Under the pieces are notes generated by a model that saw only the letters and a list, made by a program, of their open reading frames with translations, did no database searches and was not told where the DNA came from. Made by a program: the position numbers and the translations under genes. Source: Dyella_B nitratireducens (GTDB lineage: Bacteria; Pseudomonadota; Gammaproteobacteria; Xanthomonadales; Rhodanobacteraceae). From it: DNA of 64,000 nt. The stretch spans positions 3,906,001 through 3,970,000 of the forward strand of contig NZ_CP064032.1 of assembly GCF_049532905.1 (NCBI RefSeq). The letters run 5' to 3'. How positions within the stretch are numbered: the stretch's first letter is position 1; every line of letters begins with the position of its first letter. This document shows positions 34,801 to 44,999 of this stretch, piece after piece.

Positions 34801-34971
34801 TTAATGATGTACCCGGGGCTTGGCCGGTTCGCCTTTCTTGCCAAGTTCTTCGAGCAACGTCGACAGATCCTCGGCGTGCTCTTCCTCCTTCGCCAGAATG
34901 TCCTCCATGACGCGACGCGAGGTCGGATCATCGTTCCCAAGATATTGCGCGATGAAGTCGCGAGCGCGTTC
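34801..34971 (-). pseudogene. C-terminal fragment of a ferritin-like protein
   Basis: Reading the minus strand just after the DUF3224 stop gives 56 open codons without a start: FIAQYLGNDDPTSRRVMEDI, then LAKEEEHAEDLSTLLEELG and a stop. This is the last helix of a bacterioferritin/ferritin-like four-helix bundle, including the iron-ligand pattern Glu-x2-His (EEEHAEDL). The first three helices are missing. The fragment is in frame with the upstream DUF3224 stop codon and begins directly after it, so it is a remnant left by deletion rather than an independent gene. Confidence 0.75.
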
Positions 34972-35361
34972 TTATGGCAACACGTAATCGAAGATGTAGA
35001 AATGCTTGCCCTGTTCGATCTGGATTTGCATGGATCCGGTGAGACCCGTCAACGCCTCCGTGCCCGAATCCGGCACCACCGTCACCGATAGCTGCGGCAC
35101 GCCACGATTCATGATCCCGTGATGCTGCAACACGAAGCTGCCCTGTTTACCGTGTAACGAACCGGTCACCCGTTCGATCGCTACATAGCCAGCCGAACCT
35201 TGCACTTGCCCCATGGCTGAAAGCATTTCGCCAAGGCTGGTTGCTTGCAGGTCACCTTGGAACTGTTTGTCGATGGTCATCCGCCCCAGGTTAGCCTGCG
35301 CGATGCCGGGAGCCGCCGGTTGCGGCGCAAGTTTCACTTCAAAGGTTCCATTGGCCTGCAT
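34972..35361 (-). CDS. DUF3224 domain protein
   Basis: 129-aa protein of the DUF3224 family, an all-beta, AOC-barrel-like fold of unknown function. Typical segments are GTFEVKL at the start, MTIDKQFQGDLQATSLGEML, GYVAIERVTGSLHGKQGSF and VVPDSGTEALTGL. The ATG has GGAG seven bases upstream. It is divergent from an AraC regulator, which probably controls it. Its stop codon abuts the ferritin-like fragment, so the transcript may run into the remnant. Confidence 0.88.
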   Translation of the reverse strand: MQANGTFEVKLAPQPAAPGIAQANLGRMTIDKQFQGDLQATSLGEMLSAMGQVQGSAGYVAIERVTGSLHGKQGSFVLQHHGIMNRGVPQLSVTVVPDSGTEALTGLTGSMQIQIEQGKHFYIFDYVLP

Positions 35362-35436
35362 AACATGCTCCGAGTCGCTTTTCTCTCAAGACATTAGTAC
35401 AACTGCGCCGATGGGGATTGGAAAAACGCGACAATC

Positions 35437-36255
35437 ATGAGTGCCGACCCGGGCAAGCCTCGTGGCGTATTGCATCAGCGGCTTGAGCACGGCGAGTTCC
35501 AGCACGCCCGTCGCATGCCATCACCCGCACTGGCGTGCCTGATCGAACACTACTGGTTCGTGTCATGGGACCTGCGCGGTCTTCCTGCGCAACAACAGGA
35601 AACCCTGCCTCATCCCAATGTGCACCTCGTGGTGGAGCCGGGATTGACGGCTATTTATGGCGTGCACACGGGTCGCTTCGTTCGTCTCCTGGAAGGACAA
35701 GGCCGTGTATTCGGTATCAAATTCAAGGCGGCCGGCTTCTTTCCTTTTTATGGCGCACCAGTCTCCGAGTTGATGGATCGTTCACTCGATCCTGGTCACC
35801 TTTTCGGGAACGACGCGGCACGCTTTGAAGCAGAAGTTTTTGCCAGCGAAGACGTGGATGCCATGTCCGCAGCCGCCGAGCGGCTATTGCTTGCTCACTG
35901 GCCGCCACCAGACCCGAATGTCGCGCGCGTGAGCATGATAGTGGCCGATATCGCAAAGGATCGAAGCCTGACCTCGGTGGAAGCGCTTGCGCAGCAAACG
36001 GGTCTTGGCAAGCGCGCACTGCAGCGGCTGTTCAACCAGTACGTTGGCGTCAGTCCCAAGTGGGTGATCAACCGATATCGCTTGCACGAAGCCATCGCGC
36101 AACTGCAAGCGGGTGCACCGGTCGCATGGGCTGAACTGGCGCAGCAGCTTGGCTATTTCGATCAGGCACACTTCATCCGCGACTTTCGCAAGCTGGTGGG
36201 GTGCTCTCCGGCAGCCTATGCGCGTACCGAGGCCGAACGAGGGCGCCCGGACTGA
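35437..36255 (+). CDS. AraC family transcriptional regulator
   Basis: 272-aa protein: an N-terminal cupin-like sensor part (SPALACLIEHYWFVSWDLRG, about residues 25-140) and a C-terminal AraC double helix-turn-helix (about 165-262) with SLTSVEALAQQTGLGKRALQ and LAQQLGYFDQAHFIRDFRK. This N-terminal type (DUF6597-like) is common beside DUF3224 and similar small proteins. Divergent from the DUF3224 gene over about 75 bp. Effector unknown. Confidence 0.9.
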   Translation: MSADPGKPRGVLHQRLEHGEFQHARRMPSPALACLIEHYWFVSWDLRGLPAQQQETLPHPNVHLVVEPGLTAIYGVHTGRFVRLLEGQGRVFGIKFKAAGFFPFYGAPVSELMDRSLDPGHLFGNDAARFEAEVFASEDVDAMSAAAERLLLAHWPPPDPNVARVSMIVADIAKDRSLTSVEALAQQTGLGKRALQRLFNQYVGVSPKWVINRYRLHEAIAQLQAGAPVAWAELAQQLGYFDQAHFIRDFRKLVGCSPAAYARTEAERGRPD

Positions 36256-36314
36256 CTGTGTCAACGGGCGCCTGTCTACCCTCCCCCCCTGTGGGAGAGG
36301 GATATAAGGCCACA

Positions 36315-38192
<1,878 letters not shown>

Positions 38193-38295
38193 CGGCATTC
38201 GTCCTTCTGGTATCCGCACTGGAGTGCGGGGTGTGCGGACCTCCGCACGGGATCGAAGCGATGGCGCCAACGCACGGTGGTAACCGTGCGGCGAA

Positions 38296-38370
38296 GCTCC
38301 CTACACCGGTGCTAACCGGATCAGGTTCGAAGGGACTCTCTCAGCCGACAGGTGGTCGGCACCCCCGCTT
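38296..38370 (-). ncRNA. TPP riboswitch (THI element)
   Basis: On the minus strand the sequence carries the near-invariant blocks GGGGTGCC, GGCTGAGAGAGTCCCTT, GAACCTGATC, GGTTAGCACCGG and GTAGGGAG in order, with a variable P3 stem between. Thiamine pyrophosphate binding shuts down expression of thiC, whose start is about 100 bases downstream. Confidence 0.96.
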
Positions 38371-38431
38371 CCTAACAACAACCCCACTATTTGACCATGA
38401 AGCGGGGTGATAAACGAGTGCAGATGCCGGT

Positions 38432-39088
38432 TCAGTGCTGCGACGGCGCGTAAGCGCGCAGGAACATCGTGACGCTGGCACGAGCGTTTTCTTCGATTTC
38501 CTTGGCGTAGGCCTGGGCGCAATCCACGCAGCCGAACATGTGCCGCATCATCATGTCGCCCTTGATCAGCGAGATGAACTGGATGGCCGCGCGCGGCACA
38601 TCAGCAATATTGAGCTTGCCTGCATCGGTCGCCTGCTGCAGCAGGCGCTCCAGCAAGGCCTTTGAACGCATCGGGCCCTCTTCCCACATCAGCTTGCCGT
38701 AGCGGGGGTTGCCCTGACGGCAGTCGCTGAGGATGGCGCGGAACGTACCCACGGTTTCCGGATTGCAATCCAGATGCGCATGGGTCTGGGCGATGCGATG
38801 GAGGATGTCGCCAATATCGGCGCCAGGGTCGAACTGGTAGGTCTCTTCGGGCAGGAGATCCTGGATGCGCGCGCGGATGACCTCGCGGAACAGGTTGTCC
38901 TTATCGCCGAAGTGACTATAGACGGTCAGCTTGGATACGCCTGCTTCCGCGGCGATGGCATCCATGCTCGTGCCGGCGAAGGCATTGCGTATGAACAGAG
39001 CCTTGGCGGCGTCGAGGATGGCCGCGCGCTTTTCCATGTCCTTAGGGCGGCCTGGCCCATGCGGCTTGGTCAGCGGGATCGAGTTCAT
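38432..39088 (-). CDS. TetR family transcriptional regulator
   Basis: 218-aa repressor. N-terminal helix-turn-helix at about residues 22-70 (AILDAAKALFIRNAFAGTSM, DAIAAEAGVSKLTVYSHFGD). The C-terminal ligand domain is of the AcrR/DUF-type found with efflux regulators. The ATG follows GAAGGTG by six bases; a start ten codons earlier was rejected because it lacks a ribosome-binding site. Candidate operator sequence lies at 39158-39170 in the intergenic region shared with the next gene. The tolC gene about 1.3 kb away is a possible target. Confidence 0.9.
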   Translation of the reverse strand: MNSIPLTKPHGPGRPKDMEKRAAILDAAKALFIRNAFAGTSMDAIAAEAGVSKLTVYSHFGDKDNLFREVIRARIQDLLPEETYQFDPGADIGDILHRIAQTHAHLDCNPETVGTFRAILSDCRQGNPRYGKLMWEEGPMRSKALLERLLQQATDAGKLNIADVPRAAIQFISLIKGDMMMRHMFGCVDCAQAYAKEIEENARASVTMFLRAYAPSQH

Positions 39089-39157
39089 GGATGCACCTTC
39101 ACAAATCAAAAAACCCAATTTAATATACGGGTCGGTTTACTTATTTTCCGAATGATA

Positions 39158-39170
39158 CCGAATATTTCGG
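39158..39170. promoter_or_regulatory. Small palindrome upstream of the TetR gene
   Basis: CCGAA-TAT-TTCGG, perfect five-base arms, in the 100-bp region between the TetR gene and the hypothetical gene. The surrounding 50 bases are AT-rich (promoter-like). Possible TetR operator; short and unproven. Confidence 0.3.
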
Positions 39171-39194
39171 CCAATGTGCGTAACGACTCCAGAA

Positions 39195-39503
39195 ATGGCG
39201 CTCAGCGCCCCCTACCGCAAGATCCAGCGCCTGCTTTCGCAGTGGCTGGAAGGTAGCCGGACAGCGCGCAGACAGGTATTCGCGATCCGGGCCCTGGTGC
39301 CAACCCTGGATGCCACAGACAAGCATCGTTTGTGCCGATGGTTGGCCTGGTGGTGCGTCGCGGCCGGACATCGCGGGGAATGGTTGCTTGGACGCATCGA
39401 ACGGCTGGATTCCGCGCTCGGCGCAAGCACCGAAGCGGCGCTTTCTCAGCTGCCGCTCGGGGTGGGTCTAAGTGCCGTTCGCCAGCATCGGAAAAGTGCG
39501 TAA
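39195..39503 (+). CDS. Hypothetical protein
   Basis: 102-aa reading frame with GC-rich third positions, starting MALSAPYRKIQRLLSQWLEG. The middle is Trp- and Arg-rich (CRWLAWWCVAAGHRGEWLLG) and could be a short membrane-associated helix. No family recognised and no strong ribosome-binding site; a start at 39174 would add seven residues. Divergent from the TetR gene. Accept as possible rather than certain. Confidence 0.42.
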   Translation: MALSAPYRKIQRLLSQWLEGSRTARRQVFAIRALVPTLDATDKHRLCRWLAWWCVAAGHRGEWLLGRIERLDSALGASTEAALSQLPLGVGLSAVRQHRKSA

Positions 39504-39504
39504 A

Positions 39505-39516
39505 TGTCCGCGGACA
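39505..39516. promoter_or_regulatory. Perfect 12-base palindrome TGTCCGCGGACA
   Basis: Lies one base after the stop of the hypothetical gene and 150 bp ahead of pcm-tolC, followed four bases on by a further GGACA half-site. Such a palindrome upstream of an operon is a plausible operator, but no known regulator motif was recognised. Confidence 0.35.
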
Positions 39517-39665
39517 CAGGACATTGCATGACTTACGTCAGGTCGTTGCGATGACTTCCGGCACTTCGTGCAAGGCATGTCGCACCGCAACCTTACCATT
39601 GTCGAAACAGGGTCTAAACGCTTATCCTTTTTGACCTTTTTTCGATCCACATAGGCTTGTTTTCC

Positions 39666-40325
39666 ATGGCGATGAACTTCGATCAGGCGCGTCAAAACAT
39701 GGTTGAGAACCAGGTGCGCCCCTGGGAGGTGCTGGATGGGCGCGTGCTTGACGTGCTGCGTCACGTCCGCCGCGAAGACTTCGTGCCGCCCGCGCATCGC
39801 CAGCTCGCATTCGCCGACCTGAATCTGCCGCTTGGCCACGGCGAAGTGATGATGAAGCCGGTGATTGAAGGCCGCGTGCTGCAGGCATTGGAACTGAAAC
39901 CCGAAGATGGCGTGCTGGAAATCGGCACCGGCTCGGGCTTCCTCACCGCCTGCCTGGCCAGCCTGGCCGCACACGTCACCAGCGTAGACGTCCATGCCGA
40001 TTTCACTGCCTCCGCTGGCGAACGCCTGAAGGCCGCCGGCATCACCAATGCACAACTGCTTACCGGTGAAGCCGTCAACGGCTGGCAGCCGCAAGGCACG
40101 TTCGATGCCGTGGTTGTCACCGGCGCTGTTTACCGTATTCCCGACCGTTTCCTCACCTGGCTCAAGCCTGGCGGCCGGTTGCTCGTCGTTCGCGGCGAGT
40201 CGCCCGTGCAGCAGGTGCTGGTGCTGACCCACGAGGGTAACGGCCGTTATCGCGAGGAAAGCCTGTTCGAGACGGATCTCCCCTATCTCGCGCACGCCGA
40301 GCCTCCTCGCCGATTCGTTTTTTGA
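39666..40325 (+). CDS. pcm: Protein-L-isoaspartate O-methyltransferase family
   Basis: 219-aa SAM-dependent methyltransferase. PCMT-family repair enzymes methylate isoaspartyl residues in damaged proteins. SAM motif I is LEIGTGSGFLTACLA; QARQNMVENQVRPWEVLD at the N-terminus is the version always seen next to tolC in Xanthomonadales. The substrate loop differs from E. coli Pcm (GEVMMKPVIEGRVLQ), so true isoaspartate repair is uncertain. Starts at 39666 or 39672 are both possible. It is 30 bp ahead of tolC and probably cotranscribed. Confidence 0.85.
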   Translation: MAMNFDQARQNMVENQVRPWEVLDGRVLDVLRHVRREDFVPPAHRQLAFADLNLPLGHGEVMMKPVIEGRVLQALELKPEDGVLEIGTGSGFLTACLASLAAHVTSVDVHADFTASAGERLKAAGITNAQLLTGEAVNGWQPQGTFDAVVVTGAVYRIPDRFLTWLKPGGRLLVVRGESPVQQVLVLTHEGNGRYREESLFETDLPYLAHAEPPRRFVF

Positions 40326-40355
40326 CCCTGATTTTCCGAACCTACGAGGCGAACC

Positions 40356-41702
40356 ATGCGCTTGAAGCTTCTGACCCTTGCCCTGTCCCTGGCCGCAGTT
40401 TCCCTGCCCAGCCACGGCGAGGATTTGCTGGATGCATACCGTCAGGCGCGTGCGAACGACCCTGTCCTGGCACAGGCCGACGCCACCCGTCTTGCCGTTC
40501 ACGAAGGCGTTCCGCAAGCACGCGCGCTATTGCTGCCGCAGATCAGCGCGGGCATGAGCCTGCAGCAGCAGAGCATCTCCGGCAACAACAGCTTGAACGG
40601 CATCAACAACGGCAATAGTGGGATTACCAGCGGACACGAGCGCACGCGCTCGGTTTCGGCCAGCATTGACCAGACCATCCTCAACCTGTCCGACGTTGCA
40701 AACCTGCAAGCCGCACACTCCACCTCTGATGCGCAGGAAAAAACCTATGAGGCTGCCGCGCAGGAATTATTCGTGCGTGTCGCCAGCGCCTACTTCACGG
40801 TGCTGAACGACGAGGAGCAGGTCGCCTACGCCAAGGCCAACGAGGAAGCCTATCGCGTTACCTACGACCAGGCCGAGCAGCAGTACAAGGTGGGCATCGC
40901 TGCCATCACCAACGTGTATCAGGCCAAGTCGTATTACGAAGCTGCCAAGGCAACCACGGTTACTTACGAGAACACGCTGGCCAATGATCGCCAGGCGCTG
41001 ACGGTCATCACCGGCAAGCCGGTAGGCGATCTGAAGAAGCTGCGCGAGGATCTGCCCATGACTCCGCCTGCACCGGCCGATCCGCAGGCCTGGGTGGATA
41101 GTTCGCTAAAGAACAATCCGACCCTGCTGTCGTCGCAGCTCTCCGTGGATGCTGCCGACCACAGTGTCAACGCTGCCCGCGCCGGCCATTTGCCGACGAT
41201 CACCGCCAGCTTGTCCCGCGCCAAGAGCACCTCATGGCTTGAGAACGGCAGCTACAACGTCGCTGGCAACGGTCGCTACGGCAACACCATCGGCATCACG
41301 CTGTCGGTGCCGATCTTCGAGGGCGGCGCCACGCAATCGAAAGTACGCCAATCCATCGATCAGCGCGACGAAGCACAGGATTCGCTGGAACTGACCCGCC
41401 GCCAGACCATCCAGAACACGCTGAACTACTACAACTCGGTGCTGGCCGGCATCAGCGAAGTGGAGTCGGGCAAAGCCGCAGTGGACTCTGCGCAAAAGGC
41501 CGTGGACGCCACCAAGGCGGGCTTCCAGGTAGGTACGCAGATCATGCTGGACGTGCTGAACTCGATCCAGCAGCTCACCCAGGCACAAAGCACCTACTCG
41601 ACCGCACGCCACCAGTTGGTGCTCAACCGTCTGTTGTTGAAGCAGTCGGCTGGCACCATCGATTACGACGATCTCCAGTACGTCAATTCACTACTGCAGT
41701 AA
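40356..41702 (+). CDS. tolC: TolC family outer-membrane efflux channel
   Basis: 448-aa outer-membrane protein that forms the trimeric exit duct for RND/ABC/MFS efflux and type I secretion. Signal peptide MRLKLLTLALSLAAVSLPSHG, then EDLLDAYRQARANDPVLAQA. Two internally repeated alpha-beta units follow, with coiled-coil-prone stretches (YAKANEEAYRVTYDQAEQQY; GFQVGTQIMLDVLNSIQQL), the second of which is strongly conserved in TolC. Ends with a terminator shared with waaA. Confidence 0.94.
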   Translation: MRLKLLTLALSLAAVSLPSHGEDLLDAYRQARANDPVLAQADATRLAVHEGVPQARALLLPQISAGMSLQQQSISGNNSLNGINNGNSGITSGHERTRSVSASIDQTILNLSDVANLQAAHSTSDAQEKTYEAAAQELFVRVASAYFTVLNDEEQVAYAKANEEAYRVTYDQAEQQYKVGIAAITNVYQAKSYYEAAKATTVTYENTLANDRQALTVITGKPVGDLKKLREDLPMTPPAPADPQAWVDSSLKNNPTLLSSQLSVDAADHSVNAARAGHLPTITASLSRAKSTSWLENGSYNVAGNGRYGNTIGITLSVPIFEGGATQSKVRQSIDQRDEAQDSLELTRRQTIQNTLNYYNSVLAGISEVESGKAAVDSAQKAVDATKAGFQVGTQIMLDVLNSIQQLTQAQSTYSTARHQLVLNRLLLKQSAGTIDYDDLQYVNSLLQ

Positions 41703-41719
41703 TTCCATGGACGCGATGG

Positions 41720-41751
41720 AAAAAGGCCGGGTACTACATCCCGGCCTTTTT
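41720..41751. terminator. Bidirectional terminator between tolC and waaA
   Basis: AAAAAGGCCGGG and CCCGGCCTTTTT, a perfect 12-bp stem with an 8-base loop; the A- and T-runs allow function on both strands for the convergent genes. Confidence 0.9.
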
Positions 41752-41780
41752 CGTGCTTGAGAGGAAGGCGGAAGAGACAG

Positions 41781-43046
41781 CTACTCCTGCAGCATCCGAT
41801 CGATCAGATGCATCACACGCCTCACGGCGCCGCGCTCGCTGTCGAACACCACACGTGCCTGGCGCCCCATCTGTTTGCAGCGCGCTTCATCCTGCAGCAG
41901 CTCCAGCACCTCGCCACCCAGCGACTCGTTTTGCGGCACACGCTTCGCACCACCACCGCGGATCAGCGTCAGGGTAATTTCTTCGAAATTGAAAGTATGC
42001 GGCCCGACCAGCACCGGCCGAGCCAATGAAGCGGGTTCGAGCACATTGTGTCCGCCGATCGGCACCAGGCTGCCACCGACGAAAGCGACATCGGATGCTG
42101 CAAAGAACGGCATCAACTCGCCCATCGTGTCGATCAGGAACACCTGGTGCGACTCCCCTGGCACGCGGTCAGCGCTGCGCATCGCCATGGTGAAGCCCAG
42201 GCTGCGCACCGAATGCTCCACCAGCCGGAAGCGTTCGGGGTGGCGCGGTGCGATCAGCAGCAAGGCATCGGGCAGACGCTTGAGCACTTCCAGGTGCGCC
42301 TCCAGCACCGCCAGTTCCTCACCTTCGTGGGTACTGGCGGCAATCCATACCGGGCGCAGATGACCCCATTGCTGGCGGAACGCTTCACCGGCTTCCAGCG
42401 CACCATCCGGTACCGGCATGTCGAATTTGAGGTTGCCGCTGACGGTGACCAGTGCCGGGTCGGCGCCCAGCAGACGGTAGCGCGCTGCATCGGTGCGCGA
42501 TTGCGCCGCGATCTGCCGCACGCATCGCAAGGCCGAACGCAGCAGCGCACGCATCGGCGCGTAGCCGCGCAGCGAACGGCCGGACAGGCGGGCATTGACG
42601 ATCATCAGCGGAATCCCGCGCCGGTAGCAGCCGAAATACAGATTCGGCCAGATCTCCGTTTCCACGATCAGCGCCAGCCGTGGCCGCACCTGCTTGAGGA
42701 AACGATGCACGGAGAACGGCAAGTCATACGGCAGGTACACATGAAACACGCTGTCGCCGAACAACTGCTGCACACGCGCCGATCCGGTCGGTGTGACGGT
42801 GGTGACCACCAGCGGCGCGTTGGGATAGTCCTGGCGCAATGCCTTGATCAGCGGCTCCGCCGCGTTCACCTCGCCCACCGACACGGCGTGCACCCAGATG
42901 CTGCCGCGTAGATCCGGCGCCTTGAAAATGCCGAAGCGCTCCGGCCAGCGCTGGTGGTAATTGCCATAGCGCATCCCGCGCGTCAGCAACCGCATCACGA
43001 TCAGCGGGGTGGCCAGGTACATCAGGAGCGTATAGAGGTAGCGCAA
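41781..43046 (-). CDS. waaA: 3-deoxy-D-manno-octulosonic acid transferase
   Basis: Adds Kdo from CMP-Kdo to lipid IVA at the cytoplasmic face of the inner membrane. 421 aa, GT-B fold. It has an N-terminal membrane anchor (YLYTLLMYLATPLIVMRLL), the acceptor block WVHAVSVGEVNAAEPLI, VETEIWPN and the late GGSLVPIGGHNVLEPA. The start is TTG, chosen because the sequence then aligns with E. coli WaaA from the first residue. Divergent from lpxL, the next enzyme in lipid A assembly. Confidence 0.95.
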   Translation of the reverse strand: MRYLYTLLMYLATPLIVMRLLTRGMRYGNYHQRWPERFGIFKAPDLRGSIWVHAVSVGEVNAAEPLIKALRQDYPNAPLVVTTVTPTGSARVQQLFGDSVFHVYLPYDLPFSVHRFLKQVRPRLALIVETEIWPNLYFGCYRRGIPLMIVNARLSGRSLRGYAPMRALLRSALRCVRQIAAQSRTDAARYRLLGADPALVTVSGNLKFDMPVPDGALEAGEAFRQQWGHLRPVWIAASTHEGEELAVLEAHLEVLKRLPDALLLIAPRHPERFRLVEHSVRSLGFTMAMRSADRVPGESHQVFLIDTMGELMPFFAASDVAFVGGSLVPIGGHNVLEPASLARPVLVGPHTFNFEEITLTLIRGGGAKRVPQNESLGGEVLELLQDEARCKQMGRQARVVFDSERGAVRRVMHLIDRMLQE

Positions 43047-43149
43047 CGTCGCGTTGGTTCCGGTCCGGGACGCGAAAGTATACGGGTCCGCACGCTCGGC
43101 TCTCCCATCGGAGGAGAGGGAATGCAGACCTGCCGCTACAATGGTCCGA

Positions 43150-44076
43150 ATGCCCGGAACACCTTATCCCTCTTTTACCCGCTCCCTGCTCGCACCACGT
43201 CTTTGGCCGGCGTGGATCGGTGTGGGCATCATGAAGCTGATCGCGATGCTGCCGTTCCCGGTATTGATGGGGATAGGCCGCGCACTGGGCTGGATGATCG
43301 AGCGCGTTCCCTCGCCACGCCGCCAAGTAGCCGCCACCAACGTCGCGCTGTGTTTTCCGGAACTGGACGCCAAGGCGCAAGCGGCACTGGTAGACGCGCA
43401 TCTGCGGGACATCGGCATGATGCTGATCGAGTTCGCACTGGGCTGGATGGGCTCGGACCGCGCCATCGGCAAGATCCCGGTGACCATCGAAGGACTGGAA
43501 CATCTGGAAGCCGCCCATGCAGAGGGGCGTGGCGTACTGCTGGTCGGCGGGCATTTTTCGCATCTGGAACTCTGCGCGCGGCTGGTGTCGCAGCGCATCC
43601 GCATCGCCGGCATGTATCGGCGCATGGACAATCCCGTCTTCGAATGGACGGTGCTGCGCGCCCGCCTGGGTTACGCACGCGCCATGTTCGACAAGGACGA
43701 CATCCGGGGCACCGTGAAATACCTGCGCGCTGGCGGCACGCTCTGGTACGCACCCGATCAGGACATGCGCAGCAAGGACAACGCCTTCGTACCGTTCTTC
43801 GGCGTGATCGCCGCCACCATCACCGGCACGCATCATCTCGCGCGCCTGTCCCGTTCGGTGGTGGTCCCGTTCTTCCACCGCCGCCTGCCGGGTAGCCAAG
43901 GTTACGTCCTGCGCCTGGGTGCACCGCTGGAAAACCTGCCGAGCACCGATGCCGAAGCCGATACCGCCCGCGTCAACCACTGCATCGAGGACATGGTGCG
44001 CGAGGCGCCAGAGCAGTATCTGTGGGTACATAAGCGCTTCAAGACGCGGCCAGAAGGCGCCCCCCCTATTTATTGA
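43150..44076 (+). CDS. lpxL: Lipid A acyltransferase (LpxL/HtrB family)
   Basis: Adds a secondary acyl chain to Kdo2-lipid IVA. 308 aa with an N-terminal hydrophobic anchor (about residues 18-45) and the catalytic H-x4-E motif in GGHFSHLELCAR. Further family blocks: RMDNPVFEW, LRAGGTLWYAPDQD and YLWVHKRFKTRP at the end. The start MPGTPYPSFTR was preferred since the longer frame adds 32 residues unlike the family. Divergent from waaA over about 100 bp. Confidence 0.92.
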   Translation: MPGTPYPSFTRSLLAPRLWPAWIGVGIMKLIAMLPFPVLMGIGRALGWMIERVPSPRRQVAATNVALCFPELDAKAQAALVDAHLRDIGMMLIEFALGWMGSDRAIGKIPVTIEGLEHLEAAHAEGRGVLLVGGHFSHLELCARLVSQRIRIAGMYRRMDNPVFEWTVLRARLGYARAMFDKDDIRGTVKYLRAGGTLWYAPDQDMRSKDNAFVPFFGVIAATITGTHHLARLSRSVVVPFFHRRLPGSQGYVLRLGAPLENLPSTDAEADTARVNHCIEDMVREAPEQYLWVHKRFKTRPEGAPPIY

Positions 44077-44237
44077 GCGTCGACAGGCTGACGTCAGCCT
44101 CCCTCGGTACATAGGCGTATTGGCTTTCGCTACACGCCCGTCGTCATGCCCCTCAACCGCCCACTTCGCCGGTCGAAACACCGCCCGGCACCGCCGTTTG
44201 CCGTAAAATTTTGCGCACGGCAGACAAGGAACACTGC

Positions 44238-44999
44238 ATGACTGCGCAGCAAGGACAGCAGGCCCAAGCCTGCCCGATCTTCATGTACCACAACATTGCG
44301 CAGGCTCCCCGGGGCCTCAAGCGCTGGCGCAGCCTATACGTGAGCCCCGGCGCATTTGCACGCCAAATGTGGCTGCTCAAGCGTCTGGGCTACACAGGCC
44401 TGTCCATGGCCGATGCGATGCCCTACCTGCGCGGGGAACGGCAAGGCCGCATCGCGGTGATCACGCTGGACGATGGCTACGTCGACAATCTCCAATTCGC
44501 GCTGCCGGTGCTCAAGCGCTACGGCTTCACCGCCACCTGCTACGCAGTGAGCGGCAGCATCGGCCGCTACAACAACTGGGATGCGGAAAAGCTTGGCATC
44601 CAGAAACCCTTGATGACGCCTGGCCAATTGCGCGCCTGGCACGAGGGCGGCATGGAGATCGGCGCGCACACGCGTTCCCATCCACACTTGCGCCAATGCA
44701 GCGACGCGCAACTCCACGACGAGATCGCCGGCAGCAAGGCCGACCTCGAAGACGTGCTGGGCGCACCGGTCACGCAGTTCTGCTATCCCTACGGCGATAT
44801 GGATGATCGTGTCGCCGAGATCACGCGCGCATCAGGGTACGCCGCCGCCACCACCACCCAGCGTGGCCGCGCCATCATCGGTACGGATCTGTGGCGCCTG
44901 CCGCGTGTGCAGGTCGCTCGCCATCATGTGCTGCCGCAGTTCGCGATGCGTGCCTTCACCAACTACGAGAACAAACGCTACGAGAGCAGGCGCGCATGA
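44238..44999 (+). CDS. Polysaccharide deacetylase family protein (CE4)
   Basis: 253-aa NodB-fold enzyme that would remove N- or O-acetyl groups from an envelope glycan. CE4 motifs: VITLDDGY (motif 1, catalytic Asp), IGAHTRSHPHL (motif 2, metal His residues) and FCYPYGDMD (motif 3). It lacks an obvious signal peptide, so a cytoplasmic or lipid-linked precursor is a possible substrate. Start chosen by AAGGAA. Its stop overlaps the start of the following glycosyltransferase (ATGA), so the two act together. Confidence 0.88.
   Translation: MTAQQGQQAQACPIFMYHNIAQAPRGLKRWRSLYVSPGAFARQMWLLKRLGYTGLSMADAMPYLRGERQGRIAVITLDDGYVDNLQFALPVLKRYGFTATCYAVSGSIGRYNNWDAEKLGIQKPLMTPGQLRAWHEGGMEIGAHTRSHPHLRQCSDAQLHDEIAGSKADLEDVLGAPVTQFCYPYGDMDDRVAEITRASGYAAATTTQRGRAIIGTDLWRLPRVQVARHHVLPQFAMRAFTNYENKRYESRRA

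Noticed and set aside
42724..44181. Minus-strand frame of 485 codons across waaA and lpxL
   Set aside because: Spans the divergent promoter of two certain genes in the wrong frame.
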